The notes under the pieces are model-generated. The model searched no databases. It saw only the letters and a program-made list of their open reading frames with translations, and had not been told where the DNA came from. Positions 1-8,673 of a stretch of DNA of 64,000 nt are shown here, piece after piece. This DNA is from JAQBQH01 sp035607415. Its GTDB lineage: Bacteria; Myxococcota_A; Polyangia; Palsa-1104. Each line of letters opens with the position of its first letter. Positions within the stretch are counted from its first letter, which is position 1. The position numbers and the translations under genes were made by a program. The stretch is from assembly GCA_035607415.1 (NCBI GenBank), contig DATNAQ010000123.1, forward strand, positions 8,994-72,993, written 5' to 3'.

Positions 1-1808
1 AAGCGGCGGCGCACGACCATCGACACCGTCGGGATGTCGAGCTCGGGATGCTCCGAGTGCAGCCGCGCCAGCTCGACGAGCAGGAACGGGTTGCCGGCGG
101 CCTCCTTGCAGATCTGCGCGATCGCCTGCGGCGAGAACTCGGCCGACTGGCGCAGCGCGCTCTCGACCACGCGCGCGCCGTCCTCGGCGTCGAGCGGGCC
201 GAGCCACAGCTGGGTGAGCACCTCGTCGCCGCCGGGGCGGCGCATCTTGCGCAGGAAGCGATCGAGCGCCTCGCCGTCCGACTCGCCGGGCGGCCACGCC
301 GTCGCCATCACGAAGAGGCGCTTGGTGGTCGGCGCACGCAGCAGATAGGCGAGCAGCGCCAGCGAGTCCTCGTCGGCCCAGTGCAGATCGTCGAGCAGCA
401 GCACCACCGGCCGATGCGCGGTCACGCGCTCGACCAGCCGCTTGACGACTGCGAACGCGCGCTCGCGATCGACCTCCACCGGCAGCATCTCGACGGTCTC
501 GGCCGTCGTCAGCTCGCGCAACACCGGGAACAGCCGCGCCAGGAGCGCCAGATCGCCGCCGATGGCGTCGGCGAGCTGCGTCTTGTCGAGCTCGCCCTTC
601 TGCACCGCGCGCTCGAGCAGCGTCGCCGCGCCGTCGACGGTCTGATCGAACGCGTTGTAGGTGACCGCCTCGTGCTCGCGGCAGGCGCCGCGCAGGACGA
701 TGCAGCCGGCGTCGCGCGCCTCGTCGAGGACGGCTTCGGCGAGCGCGCTCTTGCCCGAGCCCGACTCGCCGGAGATGAGCGCCATGTGGCACTCGCCGTC
801 ACTGGTGCGCGCGAGGAGGTCGGCGAGGATGCTGCGCTCGGCGGCGCGCCCGACGATGCCGCCGTCGGTGAGCGCGGGGAACTGGTTCGAGCCCCATTCG
901 CGCGCGCGGTGGCGCGCGGGCGTCGGCGGCGCGCCGCACTCTTCGAGCGCCTGACGCGCGGCGCGCGGCGAAGCGAAGCGCTCTTCGGGCCGCTTGGCGA
1001 GGAGGCGCAGGACCCACAGCTCGAGATCGGGCGGCACGCCCTCCACGCGATCCGACGGCGGCACCGGATGCTGGTAGCGCTGCGCGTTGAGCACCTGCCG
1101 CTGCGGTCCGCCGAACGGCGGCTCGCCGCAGATCATCTCGTACACGACGGCGCCGAGCGCGTAGAGATCGCTGCGCGCGTCGAGCGGGCGGCCGTCGATC
1201 TGCTCCGGGCTCATGTAGGTCGGCGTGCCGGCGAGCATCGCGTCGGAGAAGTCGGGCGTGTCGGCGGCGCCGGCGAGGCCGAAGTCGAGGATCTTCGCGT
1301 GCCCGCGATCGGACACCATGATGTTCGACGGCTTCAGATCGCGGTGCACGATGCCCGCCGTCGCCAGGCACTCGAGCGCGTCGAGGATTTGCGCGCACGC
1401 GGCGTAGAGGCGCGGCAGGTTCACGCCGCTCGCCGCGCGCGAAGAGCCACGCACGTAGCGACGGAAGTCGACGCCCTGGGCCAGCTCCATCACGAAGTAC
1501 GAGCAGTCGTCGGCGATGACGAGGTCGTACAAGCTCACCAGGTTCGGATGGGTCAGGCGCGAGGCGAGCCGGTACTCGTTCTTGAAGCGGAGCAGGCCCT
1601 CACGCTTCGACGAGAGGGTCTTGATGGCGACGCGCTCGCCGGTCTCGCAGTGGACCGCCTCGTAGACCACGCCCATGCCGCCACGGCCGAGCTCGCCGAG
1701 CACGCGATAGCGTGAGTCGGCGGCGACCGAATCGGGCAGCCCGGGTATGGGCTGCTTCCCCGCGACCGGAATCGCGGCGGAAGAGCTGGTGGGCGGGACC
1801 ACGCTCAT
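1..1808 (-). CDS. Ser/Thr protein kinase fused to AAA ATPase domain (partial, 3' end outside window)
   Basis: The reading frame runs leftward from ATG 1808 and leaves the window after about 602 residues. An N-terminal Hanks-type kinase domain shows a glycine loop GRGGMG (residues 41-46), the ATP-binding VAIK lysine (K63), HRDLKPSN with catalytic D157, DFG at 175-177 and an activation segment ending in GTPTYMSPEQ. After a linker comes an AAA-type ATPase with a Walker A motif SGESGSGKS and a Walker B-like LLLLDDLHWAD. This architecture (kinase, AAA, usually TPRs or a sensor at the C terminus) is typical of large cytoplasmic signalling kinases of Myxococcota. The C-terminal part that would define the input is missing here. 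It is divergent from the gene at 1949, sharing a 140-bp upstream region. Confidence 0.93.
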   Translation of the reverse strand, partial: MSVVPPTSSSAAIPVAGKQPIPGLPDSVAADSRYRVLGELGRGGMGVVYEAVHCETGERVAIKTLSSKREGLLRFKNEYRLASRLTHPNLVSLYDLVIADDCSYFVMELAQGVDFRRYVRGSSRAASGVNLPRLYAACAQILDALECLATAGIVHRDLKPSNIMVSDRGHAKILDFGLAGAADTPDFSDAMLAGTPTYMSPEQIDGRPLDARSDLYALGAVVYEMICGEPPFGGPQRQVLNAQRYQHPVPPSDRVEGVPPDLELWVLRLLAKRPEERFASPRAARQALEECGAPPTPARHRAREWGSNQFPALTDGGIVGRAAERSILADLLARTSDGECHMALISGESGSGKSALAEAVLDEARDAGCIVLRGACREHEAVTYNAFDQTVDGAATLLERAVQKGELDKTQLADAIGGDLALLARLFPVLRELTTAETVEMLPVEVDRERAFAVVKRLVERVTAHRPVVLLLDDLHWADEDSLALLAYLLRAPTTKRLFVMATAWPPGESDGEALDRFLRKMRRPGGDEVLTQLWLGPLDAEDGARVVESALRQSAEFSPQAIAQICKEAAGNPFLLVELARLHSEHPELDIPTVSMVVRRR

Positions 1809-1948
1809 GGCGCAATGCAAACCTGACGCCCAGCTATTGTAAAGGCGAATCGAAGACTTACAACTGTGGCGCCGGTGCCTCTGGGGAGTCCGTCCCCAGG
1901 TGTATCGACCCCTGTGCAATCAGAGTCGCCACTGATATAGGAGCCGCC

Positions 1949-3073
1949 GTGCTCAGCTTCATCGCCGAAAAGGCCAAAGAGGATGCGCCGGCGCTGGTCC
2001 GTCGCGACGGACAGACCATGACGTTTGGGACGCTGGCGATGGCGTCGGCCGCGGTGATGCAGGTGGTCGGCGAGCGCGTGGGCGACCCGGCGCGGCGCAT
2101 CGTCGGCGTGGCCGTCGAGGACACGGCGGGGTTCGTGGCCAGCGTGCTGGCGGTGCTGGAGGCGGGCGCGGTGGCGATGCCGCTCGACCTCCGGCGCGGG
2201 ACGGCCGCGCTCGAGCGCGAGGCGGCGGCGGCGCGGGCGCTCGCGGTGATCGTGGGCGACGCGGCGGAGGATCGGCTCGACGTGGTGGCGATCGATGCGA
2301 GCCGGCGCGAGCTCGGCGGCGAGGCGTGCCTCATCGTCGACGCGGGGCTGCGCAAGGCGGTGCACTCGCGCGCCGGGCTCGGCGTGGCGGTGGATGCGAT
2401 CGCGCGTGAGGATGGGCTCGACGCGGCGTCGCGGTTGGCGATGGTGGGATCGCTCGCGAGCGTGACCGGGCTGACGACGGCGCTGGCGACGTTGCGTGCG
2501 GGCGGGGCGATCCTCGATCATGGCGCGGCCGGGGCCAACGTCGCGGCGGGCTCGATGGCGGAGCTGCTCGCGATCGCGGGCATGCCGCTTCCGCGTGTCG
2601 TGCTCGTGGGTGACGGCGACGTGGCCGCGTTGGCGCGCGCGTTCCCGGGCGCGAAGATCGCGCGCGCCTACGACACCGGCGAGGCGCTGCGCGTGGCCGG
2701 CGATGCGGCGGTGCGCGGCGACGGCTGGATCGAGGTCGGGCCGACGACGATGCTCGGCTATCTCGACGACGCCGAGGCCACGCGCGCCGCGCTCGTCGAG
2801 CGCGAGGGGCGCCGGCTGGTGCACGCACAGCCGCCCGAGCGGATCGCGCCCGAGGCGCTGGAGCGCTGGATTGCGTCGACGCCGGGCGTCCGCGAGGCTG
2901 TGGTGCTGGCGATCCGCGACGCCGCCGGCGAACGGCTGCATGCCTTCGTCGCCGGAGACGCGACGCTGGTGCCGCGCCATCCCGCGCGCGTCGCCGTGCT
3001 CGAGTCGCTGCCGCACGGCGCCGACGGCGCCGTCGACCGGCAGGCGCTGCGCCGCATGGCCAGCGTCGACTGA
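1949..3073 (+). CDS. Short AMP-binding (adenylate-forming) family protein lacking the P-loop
   Basis: A protein of 374 residues starting at GTG 1949, chosen because a GGAG lies 5 bases upstream and the family-like sequence begins here. The N terminus resembles acyl-CoA synthetases (SFIAEKAKEDAPALV..., then GVAVEDTAGFVASVLAVLEAG). The C terminus resembles the mobile AMP-binding C-terminal subdomain (VEVGPTTMLGYLDD-like turn, then APEALERWIASTPGVREAVVLAI). Family members are about 500 residues; this one lacks a recognisable TSGTTGxPKG phosphate loop and the final catalytic lysine is not evident. The frame is intact, so this looks like a compact divergent homologue rather than a frameshift. Enzymatic adenylation is doubtful; a binding or regulatory role is possible but unproven. 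The next gene, a persulfide dioxygenase, follows after 27 bp. Confidence 0.7.
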   Translation: MLSFIAEKAKEDAPALVRRDGQTMTFGTLAMASAAVMQVVGERVGDPARRIVGVAVEDTAGFVASVLAVLEAGAVAMPLDLRRGTAALEREAAAARALAVIVGDAAEDRLDVVAIDASRRELGGEACLIVDAGLRKAVHSRAGLGVAVDAIAREDGLDAASRLAMVGSLASVTGLTTALATLRAGGAILDHGAAGANVAAGSMAELLAIAGMPLPRVVLVGDGDVAALARAFPGAKIARAYDTGEALRVAGDAAVRGDGWIEVGPTTMLGYLDDAEATRAALVEREGRRLVHAQPPERIAPEALERWIASTPGVREAVVLAIRDAAGERLHAFVAGDATLVPRHPARVAVLESLPHGADGAVDRQALRRMASVD

Positions 3074-3100
3074 GCACGGATTTTGCGGTACACCGACGGT

Positions 3101-3826
3101 ATGGCGCTCGTGTTCGAGCAGCTCTTCGACCCCGAATCGTCGACGTATACCTACCTCGTCGGCGACAGCGACGCGAAGGTGGCGGCGCTCATCGATCCCG
3201 TCGCGGAGCAGGTCGAGCGCGATCTCGGGCGCGTGGCTGCGCACGGGCTCAGGCTGGTGCACACGATCGAGACGCACGTGCACGCCGATCACGTCACCGG
3301 CGGCGGCGCGCTCTCGGAGCGCACCGGATCGAAGCCGGTGGTGCACCGCGATTCGCCGGTCACCTGCGAGGCGGTTCGGCTGGGCCAGGGCGATCGCTTC
3401 CAGCTCGGCGTGCTCGTGTTCGACGTGCTCGAGACGCCGGGGCACACGCCCGAGTCGCTCAGCTTCGTGCTCGCCGGCGACGGCGGCGCGCGCGTGTTCA
3501 CCGGCGACGCGCTGCTCATCGGCACCTGCGGCCGCACCGACTTCCAGGGCGGCGACGCGGGCGCGCTCTACGACAGCATTCACGGACGGCTGTTCGCGCT
3601 GCCCGACGAGACGGTGGTCTACCCGGCGCACGACTACCAGGGGCAGACGTCGTCGACCATCGGCGCCGAGAGGCGGCGCAACACCCGCGTCGTGGCCAAT
3701 GGCGTGAGTCGGTCGCGCGACGAGTTCATCACGCTCATGAACGGCCTCGGGCTGCCGCCGCCGAAGAAGCTCGACGTGGCGCTTCCGGCCAACCTCGGCT
3801 GCGGCCGCCCGCCTCAGTCGCACTGA
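3101..3826 (+). CDS. Persulfide dioxygenase (ETHE1-type metallo-beta-lactamase fold)
   Basis: A protein of 241 residues. It carries the metallo-beta-lactamase motif HVHADH (H59, H61, D63, H64), a second His in LETPGHTPES, the ETHE1-type TGDALLIGTCGRTDFQGG segment and a late PAHDYQG. Known ETHE1/persulfide dioxygenases are mononuclear Fe(II) enzymes that oxidise glutathione persulfide to sulfite and glutathione in sulfide detoxification. The tail LNGLGLPPPKKLD...ANLGCG is also typical of that family. Start ATG 3101 is used because homology begins at MALVFEQLFDP; an in-frame start exists 18 bp upstream. No rhodanese or sulfide:quinone reductase gene is adjacent. Confidence 0.9.
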   Translation: MALVFEQLFDPESSTYTYLVGDSDAKVAALIDPVAEQVERDLGRVAAHGLRLVHTIETHVHADHVTGGGALSERTGSKPVVHRDSPVTCEAVRLGQGDRFQLGVLVFDVLETPGHTPESLSFVLAGDGGARVFTGDALLIGTCGRTDFQGGDAGALYDSIHGRLFALPDETVVYPAHDYQGQTSSTIGAERRRNTRVVANGVSRSRDEFITLMNGLGLPPPKKLDVALPANLGCGRPPQSH

Positions 3827-3850
3827 ACGGTGCTACAGTCCGGGGCTCGC

Positions 3851-6007
3851 ATGCCCCGTGACCTTCCGATCGGCAACGAGCGGCTGCTCGTGCTCTTCGA
3901 TGACGACTACGTCCTTCGGGACCTGTATTACCCGAACGTCGGCAAGGAGAACCACGCCGGCGGCTACCCGTTCCGCTTCGGCGTGTTCGTCGACGGGCGC
4001 TTCTCGTGGGTGCGGCGCGACACCGGCTGGAAGATCGAGCGGCGCTACGAGCGCGACACGCTCATCACCGACGTCGTCTGCACGCACGACGAGCTGGCGC
4101 TGACGCTGCACTGCTCGGACTGCGTCGATTTTCACGAGACGCTGCTCATGCGCAGGGTGCGCGTGCAAAACCGCGCCGCCGGCGAGCGCGAGGTGCGCCT
4201 GTACTGGCACCACGATTTTCGCATCAGCGAGTCCGACGTCGGCGACACCGCGGCGTACGATCCGGAGACGCGCACCGTTACGCACTACAAGGGCTATCGA
4301 TACTTTCTCGCCAACGTGCGCGTCGAGGGCCGCGACGGGCCGCGAGATGGCATCGACCGCTTCGCCATCGGGCAGAAGGGGGCGCCTGGCCGCGAGGGCA
4401 CCTGGCGCGACGCCGAAGACGACGGCAACCTCGGGATGAACCCGATCGCGCAGGGCGCCGTCGACAGCGTGGTCTCGGCGGCGGTGCGCCCGTCGGGCGG
4501 CGGCGAGGCGACCGTCTACTACTGGCTGTGCGCGGCCAAGGTCTGGCAGGGCTCGTGGGACGGCGCCAAGGAGCTGAACGCCAAGGTCGTGGCGCGCGGG
4601 CCGGAGTCGTTCATCGAGCGCACGCGCGCGTGGTGGAAGTTGTGGGTCGGCAAGGAGCCGACCGAGTTCTTCGGGCTGCCGCCGTCGATCATCGATCTGT
4701 ACAAACGGTCGCTCCTCATCATCGCCACGCAGATCGACGAGGGCGGCGGCATCATCGCGGCCAACGACTCCGACATCATGCACTTCGCGCGCGACACGTA
4801 CTCGTACGTCTGGCCGCGCGACGGGGCGCTGGTGGCGCACGCGCTCGACATGGCCGGCTATCCCGAGAAGTCGCTCAAGTTCTTCCACTTCTGCGCCGAC
4901 GTCATCACGCGCGACGGCTATCTCCTGCACAAGTACAACCCGGACAAGTCGCTGGCGTCGTCGTGGCATCCGTGGATCGCGGCGATTCCGTCGACGACGG
5001 GCTCGCAGGCCGACATCAAGCTCGGTCGGCCGCAGCTGCCGATTCAAGAGGACGAGACCGCGCTCGTGGTGTGGGCGATGTGGCGTCACTTTCTGCGCTA
5101 TCGCGACATCGACGCGATGAAGCCGCTCTACGGGCGCCTCATCCGGCGCGCCGCTGATTTCATGGTCTCGTACCGCGAGCCCTACACCAAGCTGCCGGCG
5201 CCGTCGTACGATCTGTGGGAGGAGCGGCGCGGGATCCTGACGTTCACGTGTGCCGCCGTCTACGGCGGCCTCGTCGCCGCGGCGGAGTTCGCGCACGCGT
5301 TCGGCGATGTCGAGCCCGCGCAGCGGTACGCGCACGCGGCGCGCGAGATCCGCGCCGGCATGGACAAGTACTTGTGGCGGCCGGAGCTGAACCGCTTCGC
5401 CCGGATGATCAACGTCTCCGACGGTGGCAATGTCTCCGACGGGGGGAACGCCGGCGGCGACGGCAACATCACCGTCGACGGCACCATCGACGCCTCGCTC
5501 TACGGCGCCTTCGCGTTCGGTGCCTATCCTCCCGCCGACGTGCGCGTCGAGGCGACCATGAAGGCGGTGCGCGATCGGCTGTGGTGCAAGACCGAGGTCG
5601 GCGGCCTCGCGCGCTACGAGGGCGACTATTACCACGCGGTCTCCAAGGACACCGACAACGTGCCCGGCAACCCGTGGTTCATCTGCACCATGTGGCTGGC
5701 GCTGCACACGGTGCACAAGGCGCAGACCGTCGAGGAGCTGCAGGAGGCGGTCGAGATCCTCGAGTGGGTCGACTCGCGCAAGCTGCCGTCGGGCGTGCTC
5801 GCCGAGCAGGTCCATCCGTTCACCAACGCGCCGATGTCGGTGTCGCCGCTGACCTGGAGCCACGCCACGGTCGTCGACGTGGTGCAGTCCTATCTCGAGA
5901 AACGCGAAGCGGTCGAGCGCTGTCCGACTTGCGGCGGCCCGATGCGGCGCAAGATCGAAGGATACGAGAGAAGCGAGCCGGACATTCTGCACACGCACGG
6001 CCACTAG
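3851..6007 (+). CDS. Glycoside hydrolase family 15 protein (glucoamylase/trehalase type)
   Basis: A protein of 718 residues with the whole-length GH15 pattern: an N-terminal beta-sandwich-like domain (residues 1 to about 270), then an (alpha/alpha)6 catalytic domain. Visible landmarks are TYSYVWPRDGALVAHALD, SSWHPWIAAIP, SYDLWEERRGILTFT (the likely general acid Glu) and LAEQVHPFTNAPMSVSPLTWSHA (the likely general base Glu). There is no signal peptide, so it should act on an internal alpha-glucan or trehalose. Two oddities: a repeated VSDGGN motif near residues 520-530, and a C-terminal CPTCGGP followed by a His-rich end, resembling half a zinc ribbon. It is 9 bp upstream of zwf, suggesting that released glucose feeds the oxidative pentose phosphate route. 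Confidence 0.92.
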   Translation: MPRDLPIGNERLLVLFDDDYVLRDLYYPNVGKENHAGGYPFRFGVFVDGRFSWVRRDTGWKIERRYERDTLITDVVCTHDELALTLHCSDCVDFHETLLMRRVRVQNRAAGEREVRLYWHHDFRISESDVGDTAAYDPETRTVTHYKGYRYFLANVRVEGRDGPRDGIDRFAIGQKGAPGREGTWRDAEDDGNLGMNPIAQGAVDSVVSAAVRPSGGGEATVYYWLCAAKVWQGSWDGAKELNAKVVARGPESFIERTRAWWKLWVGKEPTEFFGLPPSIIDLYKRSLLIIATQIDEGGGIIAANDSDIMHFARDTYSYVWPRDGALVAHALDMAGYPEKSLKFFHFCADVITRDGYLLHKYNPDKSLASSWHPWIAAIPSTTGSQADIKLGRPQLPIQEDETALVVWAMWRHFLRYRDIDAMKPLYGRLIRRAADFMVSYREPYTKLPAPSYDLWEERRGILTFTCAAVYGGLVAAAEFAHAFGDVEPAQRYAHAAREIRAGMDKYLWRPELNRFARMINVSDGGNVSDGGNAGGDGNITVDGTIDASLYGAFAFGAYPPADVRVEATMKAVRDRLWCKTEVGGLARYEGDYYHAVSKDTDNVPGNPWFICTMWLALHTVHKAQTVEELQEAVEILEWVDSRKLPSGVLAEQVHPFTNAPMSVSPLTWSHATVVDVVQSYLEKREAVERCPTCGGPMRRKIEGYERSEPDILHTHGH

Positions 6008-6016
6008 GGGAGCGAC

Positions 6017-7567
6017 ATGGACGAGAAGGCGAATCCACTGCGCGAAGGGCTGCAGGGCGAACGCACTCCCGCGCCGACGACGATGGTGATCTTCGGCGCC
6101 TCGGGCGATCTCACCAAGCGCAAGCTGGTGCCCGCGCTGTACTCGCTGGCGCGCGATCGGCTGCTGCCGCCGGTGTTCAACGTGGTCGGCGTGGCGCGCC
6201 GCGAAATCCCCGACGAGAAGTTCCGCGACGCGATGAAGGAGGCGACCAACAAGTACGCGCGCCGCCGCCCCGTCGAGGACGGGCTGTGGAAGACGTTCTC
6301 CGACGGTATCTTCTACGTCAACGGCACCTTCGAGGATCCGGCGACCTACCAGCGCCTGAAGAAGCGGCTCGAGGAGATCGACAAAGATCGCGACACCGGC
6401 GGCAACCGCGTCTTCTATTTGTCGACGCCGCCGTCGGAGTACCCGATCATCGTCAAGCAGCTCGGCGCCGCCGGCCTCATCAACAAGGACAAGCGCGGGC
6501 CGTCCACGCGCGTGATCATCGAGAAGCCGTTCGGGCGCGACCTCGAGAGCGCGCAGGCGCTCAACAAAGAAGTGCACGGCGTCTTGCGCGAGGATCAGAC
6601 CTTTCGCATCGATCATTACCTCGGCAAGGAGACGGTGCAGAACATCCTGGCGTTCCGCTTCGCCAACGGAATCTGGGAGCCGCTGTGGAACGGGCGCTAC
6701 ATCGATCACGTGCAGCTCACCGTCGCCGAGTCGATCGGCGTCGAGGGGCGCGGCGGCTACTTCGAGCAGGCCGGCATCCTGCGCGACATGGTGCAGAACC
6801 ACATGTTCCAGTTCTTGTGCCTGTCGGCGATGGAGCCGCCGGTCGCGTTCGAGGCCGAGGCGGTGCGCGACGAGAAGCTGAAGGTGCTGCGCTCGTTGCG
6901 CCCGCTGCCGACCGAGCCGAAGGACGTCGAGAAGTTCGTGGTGCGCGGCCAGTACGGGCGCGGCTTCGTCAACGGCCAGGAGGTGATCGCCTATCGCGAC
7001 GAGCCGGGCGTGGCGAAAGACTCGCGCGTCGAGACCTACGTCGCGCTCAAGCTCAGCATCGACAACTGGCGCTGGGCGGGCGTGCCGTTCTATCTGCGCG
7101 CCGGCAAGGCGCTGCCCAAGCGCGTCACCGAGATCGCGATCCACTTCAAGCGGGCGCCGCACGCCATCTTCGGTCAGGCGCTGCGCGGGCGGCTCGCCGA
7201 CGAGCCGAACGTCCTGTCGATCCGCATCCAGCCCGACGAAGGCATCTCGCTCAAGTTCTTCTCCAAGGTGCCGGGCCCGACGATGGAGCTCCTGCCGGTG
7301 CCGATGGAGTTCCGCTACGGCACCTCGTTCGGTGCCGAGCCGCCCGAGGCGTACGAGCGGTTGATCCTCGACTGCCTGCTCGGCGATGGCACGCTGTTTA
7401 CGCGCGGCGACGAGGTCGAGGCGTCGTGGACGTGGATCGATCGCATCGAAAAAGCGTGGGCCGCGCTGCCGGCGCCCAACTTCCCGAACTACGCGGCCGG
7501 GACGTGGGGGCCGAAGGAGGCGGACCGCTTGATCGAGGACGACGGGCGCGTATGGAGAAAGCCGTAA
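6017..7567 (+). CDS. zwf: Glucose-6-phosphate 1-dehydrogenase
   Basis: A cytoplasmic enzyme of 516 residues that oxidises glucose-6-phosphate to 6-phosphogluconolactone with NAD(P)+. The Rossmann motif FGASGDLTKRK is at residues 26-36. The substrate site RIDHYLGKE, with the catalytic region around H200, starts at residue 197. EKPFGRD and the FANGIWEPLWN helix are also present, and the length is the usual one. GGGGAGCG precedes ATG 6017. Its TAA stop overlaps the ATG of the OpcA-like gene (TAATG), and 6-phosphogluconolactonase follows, so the three are probably co-translated. Confidence 0.97.
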   Translation: MDEKANPLREGLQGERTPAPTTMVIFGASGDLTKRKLVPALYSLARDRLLPPVFNVVGVARREIPDEKFRDAMKEATNKYARRRPVEDGLWKTFSDGIFYVNGTFEDPATYQRLKKRLEEIDKDRDTGGNRVFYLSTPPSEYPIIVKQLGAAGLINKDKRGPSTRVIIEKPFGRDLESAQALNKEVHGVLREDQTFRIDHYLGKETVQNILAFRFANGIWEPLWNGRYIDHVQLTVAESIGVEGRGGYFEQAGILRDMVQNHMFQFLCLSAMEPPVAFEAEAVRDEKLKVLRSLRPLPTEPKDVEKFVVRGQYGRGFVNGQEVIAYRDEPGVAKDSRVETYVALKLSIDNWRWAGVPFYLRAGKALPKRVTEIAIHFKRAPHAIFGQALRGRLADEPNVLSIRIQPDEGISLKFFSKVPGPTMELLPVPMEFRYGTSFGAEPPEAYERLILDCLLGDGTLFTRGDEVEASWTWIDRIEKAWAALPAPNFPNYAAGTWGPKEADRLIEDDGRVWRKP

Positions 7568-8673
7568 TGACGCCGCCCGACGATACCGATCGCTTGCAGG
7601 TGTTCGAGCGCGGGGACGCGATCGAGGTGTCGCCCGCTCGCATCGAGGCCGAGCTGGCCGCGTTGTGGCGGCGCGCCGCCGAGGCGCGGCCGGGGCAGAT
7701 CCCGAACCCGGTGACGCGCGCCTGCTTGTGGAACCTGGTGGTGCGCGTGCACGGCAAAGACGACTTCACGCGCGCCAAGAAGGTGATCGACGATCTGGCG
7801 CAGCGCATTCCGGCGCGCACCATCGTCATGCGCACCGAGCCCGACCAGCCCGAGGGGCTGCGCGCGTGGGTCGAGGCCAACTGGCGGCGGCGCGAGGGCG
7901 GCGGGCCGGCGTCGGGATCGGACGAGGTGACGCTGTGGGCCGCGGGCAAGGCGGTCGAGCGCGTGCCGTCGCTGGTGCGCTCGCTCTTGGTCTCGGATGC
8001 GCCGACGGCGATGTTCTGGACGACGTCGCTGCCGTCGCCGGGGCCGATCGTGGCCGAGCTCATCCACCAGGCCGATCGGCTCATCGTCGACACGCGCAAG
8101 CTCGGCGATGAGCGCGGCCTCGGAGATCTGTGCGCGCTCGGCCTACGCGAGCCGGAGCTGCAGCTCGCCGATCTGTCGTGGCTCGGGATCTCGCCCTTGC
8201 GCGGGATGTGCGCGGCGCTGTTCGATGCGCCGCGCGATCCCGAGGTGCTGGAGCGGCTCGATCGCGTGCGCGTGGTGTCGAACATCAAGGGCACGCAGGC
8301 GCGCGGCCTCCTCGCGCTCGGCTGGTTGATGTCGCGGCTCGGCTGGAGCGAAACGGCGCGCGTGGGCGAAGAGCAGGGCGCGCGCTCGTGGAAGGCCAAG
8401 CGTCGCGACGGCAAGCCGGTGGCGCTCGAGCTGGTGACTGATCCCGGCGGCGATCACGGCGTCGCCGGGCTCGAGCTGCACGTGGGCGCCGACGTCTGGT
8501 CGCTGCAGCGCGACACCAGTATTCACGTCAAGGGGCCCGACATGCCGCCGCGCTCGCAGCCGGCGCGCAGCCACAGCGACGCGGAGCTGCTCGCCTCGGC
8601 GCTCGGCTCGCGCGGGCGTGACACCGTCTTCCGCGACGCCCTCGCCTGCGCGGCCGCCCTGGTGCAATCATGA
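7567..8673 (+). CDS. opcA: OpcA-like glucose-6-phosphate dehydrogenase assembly protein
   Basis: A protein of 368 residues lying between zwf and pgl, with one-base and four-base overlaps. The start at ATG 7567 is chosen because it overlaps the zwf stop (TAATG); an in-frame ATG lies 15 bp earlier. The sequence shows an N-terminal helical region (VSPARIEAELAALWRRAA), R-ACLWNLVVRV, a central WTTSLPSPGPIVAELIHQADRLIVDTR and a DLSWLGISPLRGMCAALFD segment, as in OpcA proteins. In cyanobacteria and actinobacteria OpcA promotes the active oligomer of Zwf. Genomic position supports the same task here; no catalytic motif is visible. Confidence 0.85.
   Translation: MTPPDDTDRLQVFERGDAIEVSPARIEAELAALWRRAAEARPGQIPNPVTRACLWNLVVRVHGKDDFTRAKKVIDDLAQRIPARTIVMRTEPDQPEGLRAWVEANWRRREGGGPASGSDEVTLWAAGKAVERVPSLVRSLLVSDAPTAMFWTTSLPSPGPIVAELIHQADRLIVDTRKLGDERGLGDLCALGLREPELQLADLSWLGISPLRGMCAALFDAPRDPEVLERLDRVRVVSNIKGTQARGLLALGWLMSRLGWSETARVGEEQGARSWKAKRRDGKPVALELVTDPGGDHGVAGLELHVGADVWSLQRDTSIHVKGPDMPPRSQPARSHSDAELLASALGSRGRDTVFRDALACAAALVQS

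Noticed and set aside
48..1715. Plus-strand open frame of 555 codons
   Set aside because: It is antisense to the kinase-AAA gene; composition is Arg-rich and no motif is recognisable.
3833..7162. Minus-strand open frame of 1109 codons
   Set aside because: It is antisense to GH15 and zwf, whose family motifs are clear; long antisense frames are usual in such GC-rich DNA and the product is Arg/Ala/His-rich without any domain.
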